A program made the position numbers and the translations under genes. Of a stretch of 34,063 nucleotides of DNA, positions 22,296-30,427 are shown piece after piece. This stretch comes from Clostridia bacterium (GTDB lineage Bacteria > Bacillota > Clostridia > Christensenellales > Borkfalkiaceae), in assembly GCA_900769545.1 (NCBI GenBank), contig CAAGGZ010000055.1:1-34063 (forward strand). The letters are read 5' to 3'. Below the pieces are notes generated by a model. It was not told where the DNA came from. It saw nothing but the letters and a program-made list of their open reading frames with translations, and did not search any database. Every line of letters starts with the position of its first letter. Positions within the stretch are counted from its first letter, which is position 1.

Positions 22296-23151
22296 AGCAA
22301 ATGATTTCCTGTCCGTCTTTATCATAAATAGCGCGCAATTTGCCAATACAAGTAGAATCCAATAAAACGTAGCGTTCAAACAAAGGAATAAACGGCGTTT
22401 TTAAATAATTTCTATCCGCTATATGCGCAGAGGCAATTACTTTAATCCCCGAAGAAATTGCCCTTTGTACAGCCGAGCAATCTTTTTCAGATAATTCATC
22501 GGTAATGATAATATCAGGCCGCAGCGCCCGAATCCCCGCCTCGAATGCGGTTGCCTTATCGCAAAATTTCATAACGTCACAGCTGATACCAATGTCTCCA
22601 ACGGCTAACTCCCCTCGTTCATCACAAATTAAAATATTTTTACAAGTTCGTTTGCTAATTCTGCGTGCTATGTCACGCAATATGGTCGTTTTACCCAATC
22701 CAGGCGGCGACATTATTAGAATACACCTAATTGTGTCAGACATACAATATTGGTATATTGTGTCACCACATCCGATTACTTCGTGAGGCAAACGTATACA
22801 AATCGAAGAAAAATTACGAATAGAAAGAACTTGTCCTTTCTCAAAAACATATTCCCCAGCCAAGCCAATCCGTTCCCCGCAATCCGCTGTAATAAAACCC
22901 TTTTTGATTTGCTCCTCAATGGCATAAATTGAATATCGCCCTGCTTGAAATACACATTCTTCAATATCTTCTACCATCGGATAAATTGCAGCTTCTTTTC
23001 TATCCGTCACACCTTTATCCCCTAAATACCTATATACCCCCGCATAATTTATAAATACAGGCTGATTTGCTCGTAAACGTATTTCATAGATATATTTCAA
23101 ATTAACATATCGAAGCGCAGTTTTTAAATTGTCCGATAAGAATTCCAACAT
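22288..23151 (-). CDS. spoIIIAA: SpoIIIAA, ATPase of the forespore channel
   Basis: A 287-residue secretion-type ATPase (GspE/VirB11-like) that powers the mother-cell side of the A-Q channel. Walker A is MSPPGLGKTT (147-156) and Walker B DIIITDELSE (213-222), with the ICDERGELA segment between them. It starts the complete eight-gene spoIIIA operon. The ATG at 23151 is the family N-terminus, but no ribosome site precedes it: a sigma-E-like -10 ends seven bases upstream, so the mRNA should be leaderless or nearly so. Confidence 0.96.
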   Translation of the reverse strand: MLEFLSDNLKTALRYVNLKYIYEIRLRANQPVFINYAGVYRYLGDKGVTDRKEAAIYPMVEDIEECVFQAGRYSIYAIEEQIKKGFITADCGERIGLAGEYVFEKGQVLSIRNFSSICIRLPHEVIGCGDTIYQYCMSDTIRCILIMSPPGLGKTTILRDIARRISKRTCKNILICDERGELAVGDIGISCDVMKFCDKATAFEAGIRALRPDIIITDELSEKDCSAVQRAISSGIKVIASAHIADRNYLKTPFIPLFERYVLLDSTCIGKLRAIYDKDGQEIICYD

Positions 23152-23158
23152 TTGTTAT

Positions 23159-23187
23159 ATTATATGCGCGAGTTAGATTGATTAGAA
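23159..23187 (-). promoter_or_regulatory. sigma-E-like promoter of the spoIIIA operon
   Basis: On the - strand, TTCTAAT (23187-23181), 14 bp, CATATAAT (23166-23159). The -10 matches the sigma-E pattern CATACAHT at seven of eight positions, and spoIIIA is a sigma-E operon in Bacillus. It is squeezed between the htpG terminator and the spoIIIAA ATG. Confidence 0.6.
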
Positions 23188-23190
23188 CAA

Positions 23191-23218
23191 AAAAATACCG
23201 CCCACAGGCGGTATTTTT
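23191..23218. terminator. terminator of htpG
   Basis: A perfect 12-bp stem, AAAAATACCGCC (23191-23202) with GGCGGTATTTTT (23207-23218), and a 4-base loop. It is followed by T runs on either strand. It ends htpG and insulates the spoIIIA promoter from it. Confidence 0.95.
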
Positions 23219-23228
23219 ATTCAACATT

Positions 23229-25055
23229 TTATTTACTATATTCAAACAACATTTCCATACTTTGCTCCATAAACGCCGAGAGCTCTTCTGCGCTCAACTG
23301 TTTATAGGACAGCATTGCCAAATAATAAATTTGATTAATCAATACCTTTTGCTTTTCTTCAGGCTGTCGCAGGAGCCCAGCAATAATTGGATTGGTCAAA
23401 TTTAATACAAGCGTTGCATTTTTTGTCGGGTCGGTTGCATCCATTCCATAAAAACTGTTCATTTCCGACATTCTGCGTATAAATTCTTCAACGTTTACAA
23501 CCGCAGGGAGCTTTCCGCTCTTGAATTTTTCCGCTTTTACTTGAATATCTGTATTTACCAGATGTTTTTTAACCGTTTCAATCAGTTCTTTTTGTTCATC
23601 TTCACTTACAGAGTCACCCTTTAATGCCCCATCAATATCCGCATCTATACGAACAAAGCGGCATTTCGCAGGATTTTTATATTCCAAATAACTGATAAAA
23701 TGGGAATCGATATACGTATCACAAATAATCGCATCAAGTCCTGCATCCTTGAACATCGAAATGTATTGCGCCTGCTGCACTTCATCGGAAACATAGTAAA
23801 TTGCTTGCGCTTGCTCGCCTTGTTTTGCCGCCTCCTCTGAAATTTCTGCTCCAAAATATTCATTTACAGGCTTGTACTCTCCGTTCAGGTTTTTAAAAAT
23901 CAAAATATTTTGCACTTTATCATAAAAAGAATCTTCTTTAAGACAGCCAAATTTGATAAAGGTGGAAATATCTTTCCAGCAATTTTCATAACGAGCTCTA
24001 TCATTATTAAACAACGCCGTCAATTTATCCGCAACTTTTTTGGTGATATGCTTGGAAATCTTCTGTACTTGACTGTCGTTTTGTAAAAAGCTTCTCGATA
24101 CGTTAAGTGGAATATCAGGACAATCGATTACCCCATTAAGAAGCATTAAAAATTCAGGAATAACTTCTTTGATATTATCGGCAATAAACACTTGATTACA
24201 ATAAAGTTTCACCTGTCCTTTTTCAAGCTGCACCTGCTGTTTCTTGATTTGAGGGAAGTACAAAATGCCTTTCAAATTAAAGGGGTAATCCATATTCAAA
24301 TGAATCCAGAACAACGGCTCGCTATAATCCATAAAAGTTTGATAATAGAAATTTTTATATTCCTCATCCGTACATTCTTTCGGATCCTTTAAGTACAACG
24401 GTGTTGTATTATTGATTGGTTTATCGGAATCTTTCCCTTTAGGATTAAGATAAATCTCAAAAGGCATAAACGAGCAGTACTTTCGGAGCAATTCGCGGAT
24501 TCGCGCTTCCTTCAAAAATTCTTCCTCGCCCTCCGCCAAATGCATTATAATCTTAGTACCGTGTCCCGCTTTATCACAATCGGAAATTCTATAAGTTGCA
24601 TTACCATCCGACTCCCACTTTACAGCCGGTTCCTCTTTATAGCTCTTCGTTTCAATTTCAACAAGCTTGGAAACCATATACGCCGAATAGAAACCTAACC
24701 CAAAGTGCCCGATAATACCGTCACCACTTGCTTTTTCATATTTTTGAATGAAGTCCTCCGCACCTGAGAATGCAATCTGCGTAATATATTTCTCTACTTC
24801 ATCAACCGTCATACCGATACCGTTATCTTCTACGGTCAGCGTTTTGGCTTGCTCATCTACGTAAACGTTGATTCTGTAAGGATTTTCTTGCGCTTTTGCC
24901 TCGCCAAGCTCTACAAGTTTTTTATGTTTTGTAATTGCGTCGATTCCGTTGGCTACAATTTCACGCAAGAAAATATCTTTATCGGAATATAACCATTTTT
25001 TGATAATCGGCATCATATTTTCGCTTGAAATTTTAATTTTACCTTGCTTTTTCAT
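23229..25055 (-). CDS. htpG: HtpG, Hsp90-family molecular chaperone
   Basis: The 608-residue ATP-dependent chaperone has the N-terminal GHKL ATPase (REIVANGIDAI, with the ATP-site Asp in VEDNGIGMT and GHFGLGFYSAYM), the middle domain (DIPLNVSRSFLQ, with the catalytic Arg) and a C-terminal dimerisation domain. One variation: the usual N-box xxNAxDA reads ANGIDAIT here, with the Asn kept. Full length. The start at ATG 25055 follows AGGAG at seven bases. It is a single-gene unit between two strong terminators. No CIRCE element is present. Confidence 0.96.
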   Translation of the reverse strand: MKKQGKIKISSENMMPIIKKWLYSDKDIFLREIVANGIDAITKHKKLVELGEAKAQENPYRINVYVDEQAKTLTVEDNGIGMTVDEVEKYITQIAFSGAEDFIQKYEKASGDGIIGHFGLGFYSAYMVSKLVEIETKSYKEEPAVKWESDGNATYRISDCDKAGHGTKIIMHLAEGEEEFLKEARIRELLRKYCSFMPFEIYLNPKGKDSDKPINNTTPLYLKDPKECTDEEYKNFYYQTFMDYSEPLFWIHLNMDYPFNLKGILYFPQIKKQQVQLEKGQVKLYCNQVFIADNIKEVIPEFLMLLNGVIDCPDIPLNVSRSFLQNDSQVQKISKHITKKVADKLTALFNNDRARYENCWKDISTFIKFGCLKEDSFYDKVQNILIFKNLNGEYKPVNEYFGAEISEEAAKQGEQAQAIYYVSDEVQQAQYISMFKDAGLDAIICDTYIDSHFISYLEYKNPAKCRFVRIDADIDGALKGDSVSEDEQKELIETVKKHLVNTDIQVKAEKFKSGKLPAVVNVEEFIRRMSEMNSFYGMDATDPTKNATLVLNLTNPIIAGLLRQPEEKQKVLINQIYYLAMLSYKQLSAEELSAFMEQSMEMLFEYSK

Positions 25056-25103
25056 AATAATCTCCTGACAGATAATAATTTTCAATAATTATTTATACAC
25101 AAA

Positions 25104-25137
25104 AAAATCTGCTTTTAATCGAATAAAAGCAGATTTT
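25104..25137 (-). terminator. terminator after the ispH-rpsA fusion gene
   Basis: A perfect 14-bp stem, AAAATCTGCTTTTA (25104-25117) with TAAAAGCAGATTTT (25124-25137), and a 6-base loop. On the - strand it is followed by TTT. It ends the aroH/cmk-plsC-ispH/rpsA operon. Confidence 0.9.
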
Positions 25138-25173
25138 CGTTTTTTATTTTAAAGTATTATTCGCCTAAAACAA

Positions 25174-27252
25174 TCAGGAGTTCTTATTAAGCAAATCCGC
25201 GATAGATACGCCACCAAGACCGCCTTCGTTCCATTCGGTAACTTCATCAGCAGGCTTCTGCGCTCTGGGCTTTCTTACTTTTTCTTTCACTTCGCCGTCT
25301 TCAGCTTTAGGAGCTTTAGGCTTTCTTTCAAGGTTTTCGGGCTTAGGTTCAAGAGCCTTAATCGAAAGCGTCATTTTCTTTTCTGCGCAATCAAGCTTAA
25401 GAATCTTAGCGTCGATTTCCTGACCGATAGCAAGCGCTGCGGTAGGATTTTCCAAGAATTCGTGAGAAATCTGGGATACGTGTACCAAACCGTCGATACC
25501 TTTTTCAACTTCAACAAACGCGCCGAAAGGTACGATACGTACAACTTTACCGTGAATTACGTCGCCTTCAGCATACTTTTCTGCTGCAAGATCCCAAGGC
25601 TGCGCTTGAAGCTGCTTATAACCGATAGAAACTTTCTTAGCTTCTTCATCAATCTTAAGCACTTTGAATTCATACTTCTTACCGATTTCAAGAACATCGG
25701 TAACAGCCTTAACACCCGTCCAGGAAAGATCGGAAATGTGCGCAAGGCAATCGAATCCGTTTACGGATACGAACGCGCCGAAAGAAGTTACTCTTTCAAC
25801 TTTACCTTCAACAACGTCATCAACGTGAATCGTAGCAAAGAATTCAGCTTCTTTAGCAGCTTTTGCAGCTTCTTTAACAGCTCTTTCTTCTTCGATAATC
25901 ACACGCTGAGAAGCGATGATCTCTTTTCTTCTCTCGGTCTTCACTTCGATAAGTCTAAGACGCAATTTCTTGCCAACGTACTTATCAAGTTCTTTTACAT
26001 AACCCGAACGAATTTCACGAGCGGGTACAAATACCGTATAAGAACCGAGTTCCGATGTCAAACCGCCTTTGTTGAAACCGGTACATACAACTTCAAAATC
26101 TTTACCATTTTGAATGTCAGCAATCAAAGCTTCCTCTTCCTTGATCTTCTTGATCTGCTTCTGGGAAAGCTTTACAGGGTTGATGCCTACAACCATAAGT
26201 TCGATTTCTTCGCCCAATTTCGAATTGAAATCGTCTTTGTTGTAAACTTCGCAGTCTACTTCTTCTTTGTCAAGAATAATTTCTTTCTTGGCAAGAGGGA
26301 GCAATACTGCAACACCCGTATCGTCTGCCGACGAAATCGTAGCCGTAATCAACTGTCCTTTCTTGAACTTCGGTTGACTGTCCATGTTCGCAACAACTTC
26401 AGCCATTGTTGCTTTTGCTTCTGTTTCCATTTCCATCTTTAATAGAACCTCCTGAGTTTGCGCGTTAGGGGTGCTTGCACCCGTAACAATACCTACCTTT
26501 TTAAATCTTTTGATTGTTTTATAATCGAGATCGGCAGAACTCCCCAAACGAAATACGTTAGGACAATTCGCTGCGCAGATATCGTAGAGCTTATTTGTAT
26601 TACTACTATTTAAGCCTCCGATGACCAAAATCGCATCGCACTGCTTCGATAATTCGCTTGCTTCATTTTGCCTCCCTATAGTAGTATAGCAAATTGTTTC
26701 AAAAACTTCAACTGTTTTACCACGTGTATTTTTAAGATTTTTTATAATTTTTTCAAATTTTTCTTTAGAATAGGTAGTTTGAGCCACTACACAGCACTCT
26801 TTTTCGGGTAAAATTGAAAAATTTTCTTCTTCCGAGGAAAAAATATACGCTTGATTATCACACCACCCGTTTAAGCCGATAACTTCCGGATGTGTTTTTT
26901 CACCAACAATAACAATCAACTTTCCTTGCTGATGTTTCTCATCGACAATACGCTGTGTTCTTCGCACAAACTCACACGTACAATCTACAACTTTTATATT
27001 TCGAGCCTCACAATCCGCATAAACATTCCGCCCTACGCCGTGAGAGCGAATAATGAGCGTAGCCCCTTGCGGAACTTCCGCCAAATCCTCTACCATTTTA
27101 ATGCCGCGTTGCGTAATCGTTTGCACAACGTCGGGATTATGAATAATTTCCCCAAAAATATACGTATTGGTTGGATCTATGGATAAAGCGGTATCCACCG
27201 CTTTTTTTACGCCACGACAAAAACCGCCGCTTTTTGCGACCAAAACTTCCAT
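25174..27252 (-). CDS. ispH-rpsA: IspH (HMBPP reductase) fused to ribosomal protein S1
   Basis: A 692-residue fusion. Residues 1-about 272 are IspH, the 4Fe-4S enzyme of the last MEP step that makes IPP and DMAPP. The cluster cysteines are Cys12 (GGFCRG), Cys93 (DCTCEF) and Cys188 (TICYTTIGRQ), with His38, His71 and His121 for substrate. Residues from 273 on hold four S1 RNA-binding repeats (roughly 293-360, 378-450, 477-545 and 561-630) and a basic-acidic tail. Such fusions are known in Clostridia. An AGGAGG ribosome site and in-frame ATG lie at the joint (26453-26434), and codon use changes there, so free S1 of 420 residues is probably also made. The first ATG overlaps the plsC stop by one base (TAATG). 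Confidence 0.95.
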   Translation of the reverse strand: MEVLVAKSGGFCRGVKKAVDTALSIDPTNTYIFGEIIHNPDVVQTITQRGIKMVEDLAEVPQGATLIIRSHGVGRNVYADCEARNIKVVDCTCEFVRRTQRIVDEKHQQGKLIVIVGEKTHPEVIGLNGWCDNQAYIFSSEEENFSILPEKECCVVAQTTYSKEKFEKIIKNLKNTRGKTVEVFETICYTTIGRQNEASELSKQCDAILVIGGLNSSNTNKLYDICAANCPNVFRLGSSADLDYKTIKRFKKVGIVTGASTPNAQTQEVLLKMEMETEAKATMAEVVANMDSQPKFKKGQLITATISSADDTGVAVLLPLAKKEIILDKEEVDCEVYNKDDFNSKLGEEIELMVVGINPVKLSQKQIKKIKEEEALIADIQNGKDFEVVCTGFNKGGLTSELGSYTVFVPAREIRSGYVKELDKYVGKKLRLRLIEVKTERRKEIIASQRVIIEEERAVKEAAKAAKEAEFFATIHVDDVVEGKVERVTSFGAFVSVNGFDCLAHISDLSWTGVKAVTDVLEIGKKYEFKVLKIDEEAKKVSIGYKQLQAQPWDLAAEKYAEGDVIHGKVVRIVPFGAFVEVEKGIDGLVHVSQISHEFLENPTAALAIGQEIDAKILKLDCAEKKMTLSIKALEPKPENLERKPKAPKAEDGEVKEKVRKPRAQKPADEVTEWNEGGLGGVSIADLLNKNS
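26434..26453 (-). promoter_or_regulatory. internal ribosome site and start codon for stand-alone S1
   Basis: On the - strand, AGGAGGT (26453-26447) lies 11 bases before an in-frame ATG (26436-26434, codon 273), exactly between the IspH and S1 parts. This is the full anti-Shine-Dalgarno complement, as strong as any gene start here. Confidence 0.65.
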
Positions 27253-27989
27253 TACGACTTCTTACCTTTCTTTTTGTTTTCCAAATATGCTTTATGCTCC
27301 GCCTTCATTTCTAACATTTTGCTACGAAGCATTTCATCCACCCCAACAACTTCTTCTTCAGAGAGTTTTCTATCGTAGTATTCTGTCAATTCAATGGGCT
27401 CTCCCATTAAAATATGCGTACAACGGAAATATTTAGGCTTTTTGTAAATACAAAGCGGTATAATTGGAACTTTCGCTTTAATCGCCAATGCAGCCGCTCC
27501 ATGTTTAAAAGGCAATAAAGCTCCCTCACCTTTATTTCTCGTTCCTTCGGGATAAATAGCGATTTTATCCCCATTTTTCAGACACTTCAAGCAATCTAAT
27601 ACTCCTCGCACGTCGTTTCCGTCACGGTTTACCAAAATCGCTTTCGCTTTCTTCGCCACTGCGCCGATTAAAAACATTCTTTCAATTTCTTTCTTCCCGA
27701 CGAAATGGATTCCTTCCCAAGTTGTTGAAGCTGCATATACAGGGTCAAAAAGCGCATAGTGATTGGAAATATACACGCAAGCTCCGTCCGCGACTTTGCG
27801 TTTACCATAAAAACGAAAAGGCTTAATTATATAATAGAACGGAATAACAATGACCCTCAAAATATTCATAAAAACCATAATATGACGACCTTTTTTATTC
27901 GCTTTTATGGTAATAGGAGAACTTTTCTTCTTTTTGGGAACTTTTTCCTTTGCATTTTCTTCTTTGGACTGTACTTCTCTATTATTCAT
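27252..27989 (-). CDS. plsC: PlsC, 1-acyl-glycerol-3-phosphate acyltransferase
   Basis: A 245-residue membrane-bound acyltransferase that makes phosphatidic acid from lysophosphatidic acid. The catalytic HX4D motif is in SNHYALFDPV, and the glycerophosphate site is YPEGTRNKGE. One membrane helix lies near residues 34-58. The N-terminus is unusually lysine-rich (residues 8-33). It lies 13 bases after the aroH/cmk gene and runs into ispH/rpsA with a one-base overlap. The cmk-plsC-ispH-rpsA order is common in Clostridia. Confidence 0.94.
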   Translation of the reverse strand: MNNREVQSKEENAKEKVPKKKKSSPITIKANKKGRHIMVFMNILRVIVIPFYYIIKPFRFYGKRKVADGACVYISNHYALFDPVYAASTTWEGIHFVGKKEIERMFLIGAVAKKAKAILVNRDGNDVRGVLDCLKCLKNGDKIAIYPEGTRNKGEGALLPFKHGAAALAIKAKVPIIPLCIYKKPKYFRCTHILMGEPIELTEYYDRKLSEEEVVGVDEMLRSKMLEMKAEHKAYLENKKKGKKS

Positions 27990-28002
27990 ACAATTACCTG
28001 TT

Positions 28003-29019
28003 TTAAATTTTCGATTGAATCAACGATTTAATTTTTGCAACTACTTCCTCTATTGCCATCTCAGAAGTATCTATAACCACTGCGTCCTCTGCTTGAACAA
28101 GTGGAGAAAATTCTCTCTCACTATCCTGTTTATCACGGAGCAAAATCTCGTTGTGTAACGATTGAAAATCCACCGTTTCACCGCGAGCTGCGAGCTCCTT
28201 ATAACGACGCATTGCGCGAACTTTGCTATCTGCCGTTACAAAAAACTTATATTTCGCATTAGGTAAAACCGCCGAGCCAATGTCCCTGCCATCGATAACA
28301 CAGGACATTTTCTTTGCGATTTCTCTTTGCATTTCCACCATTTTTACACGCACCGAGCGATGCGCAGAAACATCAGAAGCCGCCATAGAAACTTGATTTT
28401 CTCTAATCGCTTCCGAAACATCCTCGCCATCCAATAAGGTATGCTGTTTTCCATCGCGATATTCCACTTTAACGTCCAATAGAGGGAGCATTTTATCAAC
28501 CGCCTCTCCGTCTTTTAAATCAATGCCTAAACGGAGCCCTTTCAAACCGCAAGCGCGATACATAGCCCCTGTGTCTAAATATAAAATGTTATAATCTTTC
28601 GCCAATGCTTTCGCAATCGTACTCTTACCGCTTCCAGCAGGGCCGTCCAATGCAATATTATAAATTCCCGAAATGTCTTTACGCAAAATTTTTGCTCCGT
28701 TTTGATAAATATGTTTTACCACCATAGTAGGATTTTCGGGCTCCGCAAATATCATCACTCGAATACAAAGCTTTAATCCACCGTTGATGTCTGGTTCGAT
28801 TGCCGCAAATAAAGGAGCAAAATCATACCCACATTCACGCGCAGCTTTTGCAGGATGATAGGAATGAATATCCGTCGTCAATGAAAAAACAAAAACACGA
28901 ATTTCTTCTTTCTTTAAAGCGTTTGCCTCAAAAATTTCATCCAAAAGCATTTTTACAGAGCTAGAAATTTCTTCTTTGCAATCCGATGCAATCGTTGTCG
29001 CGCCGCGAATAACCGTCAT
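28003..29019 (-). CDS. aroH-cmk: AroH-type chorismate mutase fused to cytidylate kinase
   Basis: A 338-residue two-domain protein. Residues 1-about 116 match AroH-class chorismate mutase (chorismate to prephenate, for Phe and Tyr): VIRGATTI at the start, HPAKAARECGY, and CIRVMIF. Residues equivalent to Bacillus AroH Arg7, Glu78, Arg90 and Tyr108 are Arg5, Glu75, Arg87 and Tyr105; Cys75 is replaced by Ala and Phe57 by His. Residues 120-338 are cytidylate kinase (CMP/dCMP to the diphosphate): P-loop GPAGSGKST (126-134), LDTGAMYR, VIDGRDIGSAVLPNA, and KQDSEREFSPL. No internal start is visible for the kinase. It is the first gene of the operon, with its own promoter. The two pathways have no obvious link. 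Confidence 0.92.
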   Translation of the reverse strand: MTVIRGATTIASDCKEEISSSVKMLLDEIFEANALKKEEIRVFVFSLTTDIHSYHPAKAARECGYDFAPLFAAIEPDINGGLKLCIRVMIFAEPENPTMVVKHIYQNGAKILRKDISGIYNIALDGPAGSGKSTIAKALAKDYNILYLDTGAMYRACGLKGLRLGIDLKDGEAVDKMLPLLDVKVEYRDGKQHTLLDGEDVSEAIRENQVSMAASDVSAHRSVRVKMVEMQREIAKKMSCVIDGRDIGSAVLPNAKYKFFVTADSKVRAMRRYKELAARGETVDFQSLHNEILLRDKQDSEREFSPLVQAEDAVVIDTSEMAIEEVVAKIKSLIQSKI

Positions 29020-29058
29020 AGATAATACTCCTTAAAAAATTATGGGTAACATTGTTAT

Positions 29059-29087
29059 ATTATACCGATAATAAACAAAAAAGTCAA
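29059..29087 (-). promoter_or_regulatory. sigma-A promoter of the aroH/cmk-plsC-ispH/rpsA operon
   Basis: On the - strand, TTGACT (29087-29082), 17 bp, TATAAT (29064-29059): the best sigma-A promoter in the window, fitting an operon that includes S1. AAGGAG precedes the ATG at 29019. Confidence 0.9.
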
Positions 29088-29110
29088 GTCTTTAGCAACT
29101 CTTTTCCAAG

Positions 29111-29129
29111 AACAGTATTAAATACTGTT
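29111..29129 (-). terminator. small palindrome at the end of the flavoprotein gene
   Basis: AACAGTATT and AATACTGTT flank a single base and include the stop codon (29120-29118). With almost no loop and no T run directly after, it is at best a weak terminator. Confidence 0.3.
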
Positions 29130-30353
29130 ACCTGCCGCAAAACCTGTAGCAAAGGCAATTTGTAAATTAAATCCACCAGTAAATGCGTCTACGTCCAAAA
29201 CTTCGCCACAGAATCTTACGCCTTTGATTTTCTTACTTTCCATAGTTTTAGGATTGATTTCCGAAAGAGACACCCCACCCGATGTGATAATAGCTTCCTC
29301 AAAACCTCGTAAACTGCGAACTTGCATAGGGAACGCCTTTAAAGTTTTTACCAAAAGCAAGCGCTCTTCCTTCGTCAAAACGTTGACGTTTTTCTTGTCG
29401 GAAATACCGCAAACTTCAAGCAAAACGCCAATCAGTTTTTGAGGGAGCAATTCTACTAAAGCATTTGAAATCTGTTTGTTCTTATATTTTTCAAAGTCAC
29501 GAAGCAAGCGTTTATCCAACGTTTGTTCGTCCAACGCAGGCTTTAGATCCAAAAAAAGCGACACTTGATTTAAGGGTAAACGGTTGATCATAGAAGAGGT
29601 AGAAAGCACAATGGGACCTGAAATCCCAAAATGGGTAAATAACATTTCACCAAAATCTTCATAAATCAATTCATCCCCCATTTTTGCGCCAAGCGAAACA
29701 TTTTTTAAGGCAAGACCTTGTAATTCTTTAAACCAAGAACCCACCAAGTTCAATCCGCAAAGCCCACATTTTAAATCCGTAACTGAGTGCCCAAGATTTT
29801 GCGCAAAAACATAACCATCACCCGTAGATCCCGTAGACGGATAACTAATTCCGCCCGTTGCAATTATTATGTCTGAAAAAACATAATTCGACTTATTAGT
29901 TATTATTGTTATGTCAGGCGAAGTAATTACGTCTGACATAGTACACTGTATTTTCTCTACTTTTTCTTGCAATTTAATATAAACGCCTGCCTCTTTACAA
30001 GCTCGCTCTAAAGCTTTCGTTACGTCACTTGCGTGATCGGAAACCGGAAAAGCACGATTGCCTCGCTCCACTTTTACTGCCATACCGAAATTCTCAAAAA
30101 AGTCTATTGTCTTTTTAGACGGAAAAGAATACAATGCCCCCATTAAAAATTTTTGTCCACGTACAACGTTTTGCAAAAATTCTTCGGGGGGAACGTCGTT
30201 TGTAAAATTACATCTCCCCTTTCCCGTTATATATATTTTCTTTCCAAGCTTTTCATTTTTCTCGAATAATGTTACCGTATGTCCGTTTTTAGCTGCAGCA
30301 TAAGCCGCCATAAGCCCAGCCGCGCCACCGCCGACTACACATACATTTTTCAT
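29118..30353 (-). CDS. BaiN/HI0933-family NAD(P)/FAD-dependent oxidoreductase
   Basis: A 411-residue flavoprotein. FAD-binding VVGGGAAGLMAA lies at the N-terminus, the family motif GKGRCNFTN near 43-51, IIATGGISYPSTGSTGDGY in the middle and the C-terminal GGFNLQIAFATGFAAG. Members are annotated as aminoacetone oxidase-like or BaiN (a bile-acid enzyme in Clostridium scindens), but most have no known substrate, so no specific reaction is claimed. The start at ATG 30353 follows GAGGTG. It lies just upstream of the cmk operon, as in many Clostridia. No promoter is evident between it and the oadA hairpin. Confidence 0.92.
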   Translation of the reverse strand: MKNVCVVGGGAAGLMAAYAAAKNGHTVTLFEKNEKLGKKIYITGKGRCNFTNDVPPEEFLQNVVRGQKFLMGALYSFPSKKTIDFFENFGMAVKVERGNRAFPVSDHASDVTKALERACKEAGVYIKLQEKVEKIQCTMSDVITSPDITIITNKSNYVFSDIIIATGGISYPSTGSTGDGYVFAQNLGHSVTDLKCGLCGLNLVGSWFKELQGLALKNVSLGAKMGDELIYEDFGEMLFTHFGISGPIVLSTSSMINRLPLNQVSLFLDLKPALDEQTLDKRLLRDFEKYKNKQISNALVELLPQKLIGVLLEVCGISDKKNVNVLTKEERLLLVKTLKAFPMQVRSLRGFEEAIITSGGVSLSEINPKTMESKKIKGVRFCGEVLDVDAFTGGFNLQIAFATGFAAGNSI

Positions 30354-30377
30354 AATACACCTCATATTTATAAAAGC

Positions 30378-30406
30378 ACGCAACCGATAACGAACATCGG
30401 TTGCGT
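30378..30406. terminator. terminator after oadA
   Basis: A perfect 11-bp stem, ACGCAACCGAT (30378-30388) with ATCGGTTGCGT (30396-30406), and a 7-base loop. The T run is better on the + strand (GTTTTTATTAT) than on the - strand (GCTTTTATAA), so oadA transcripts may partly read through. Confidence 0.75.
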
Positions 30407-30427
30407 TTTTATTATATTTAGCTTTAT

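Noticed and set aside
25056..25103. CIRCE or a clear sigma-A promoter before htpG
   Set aside because: No CIRCE repeat; candidate -35/-10 pairs (TTGTGT with TATTAT) have a 19-bp spacer and are too weak to list.
25462..26442. 326-residue + strand open frame opposite the S1 half of ispH-rpsA
   Set aside because: It is codon-aligned with S1 and open only because S1 avoids TTA, CTA and TCA. The peptide is Phe/Asn-rich and resembles nothing.
29865..29945. Repeated TGTCTGA/TGTCAGG/TCTGACAT words within the flavoprotein gene, similar to words at 22729-22770 in spoIIIAA and in the inverted repeat at 9315-9366
   Set aside because: Short AT-rich words inside coding sequence that fits its protein families without a gap; the resemblance is limited to about seven bases and is probably chance.
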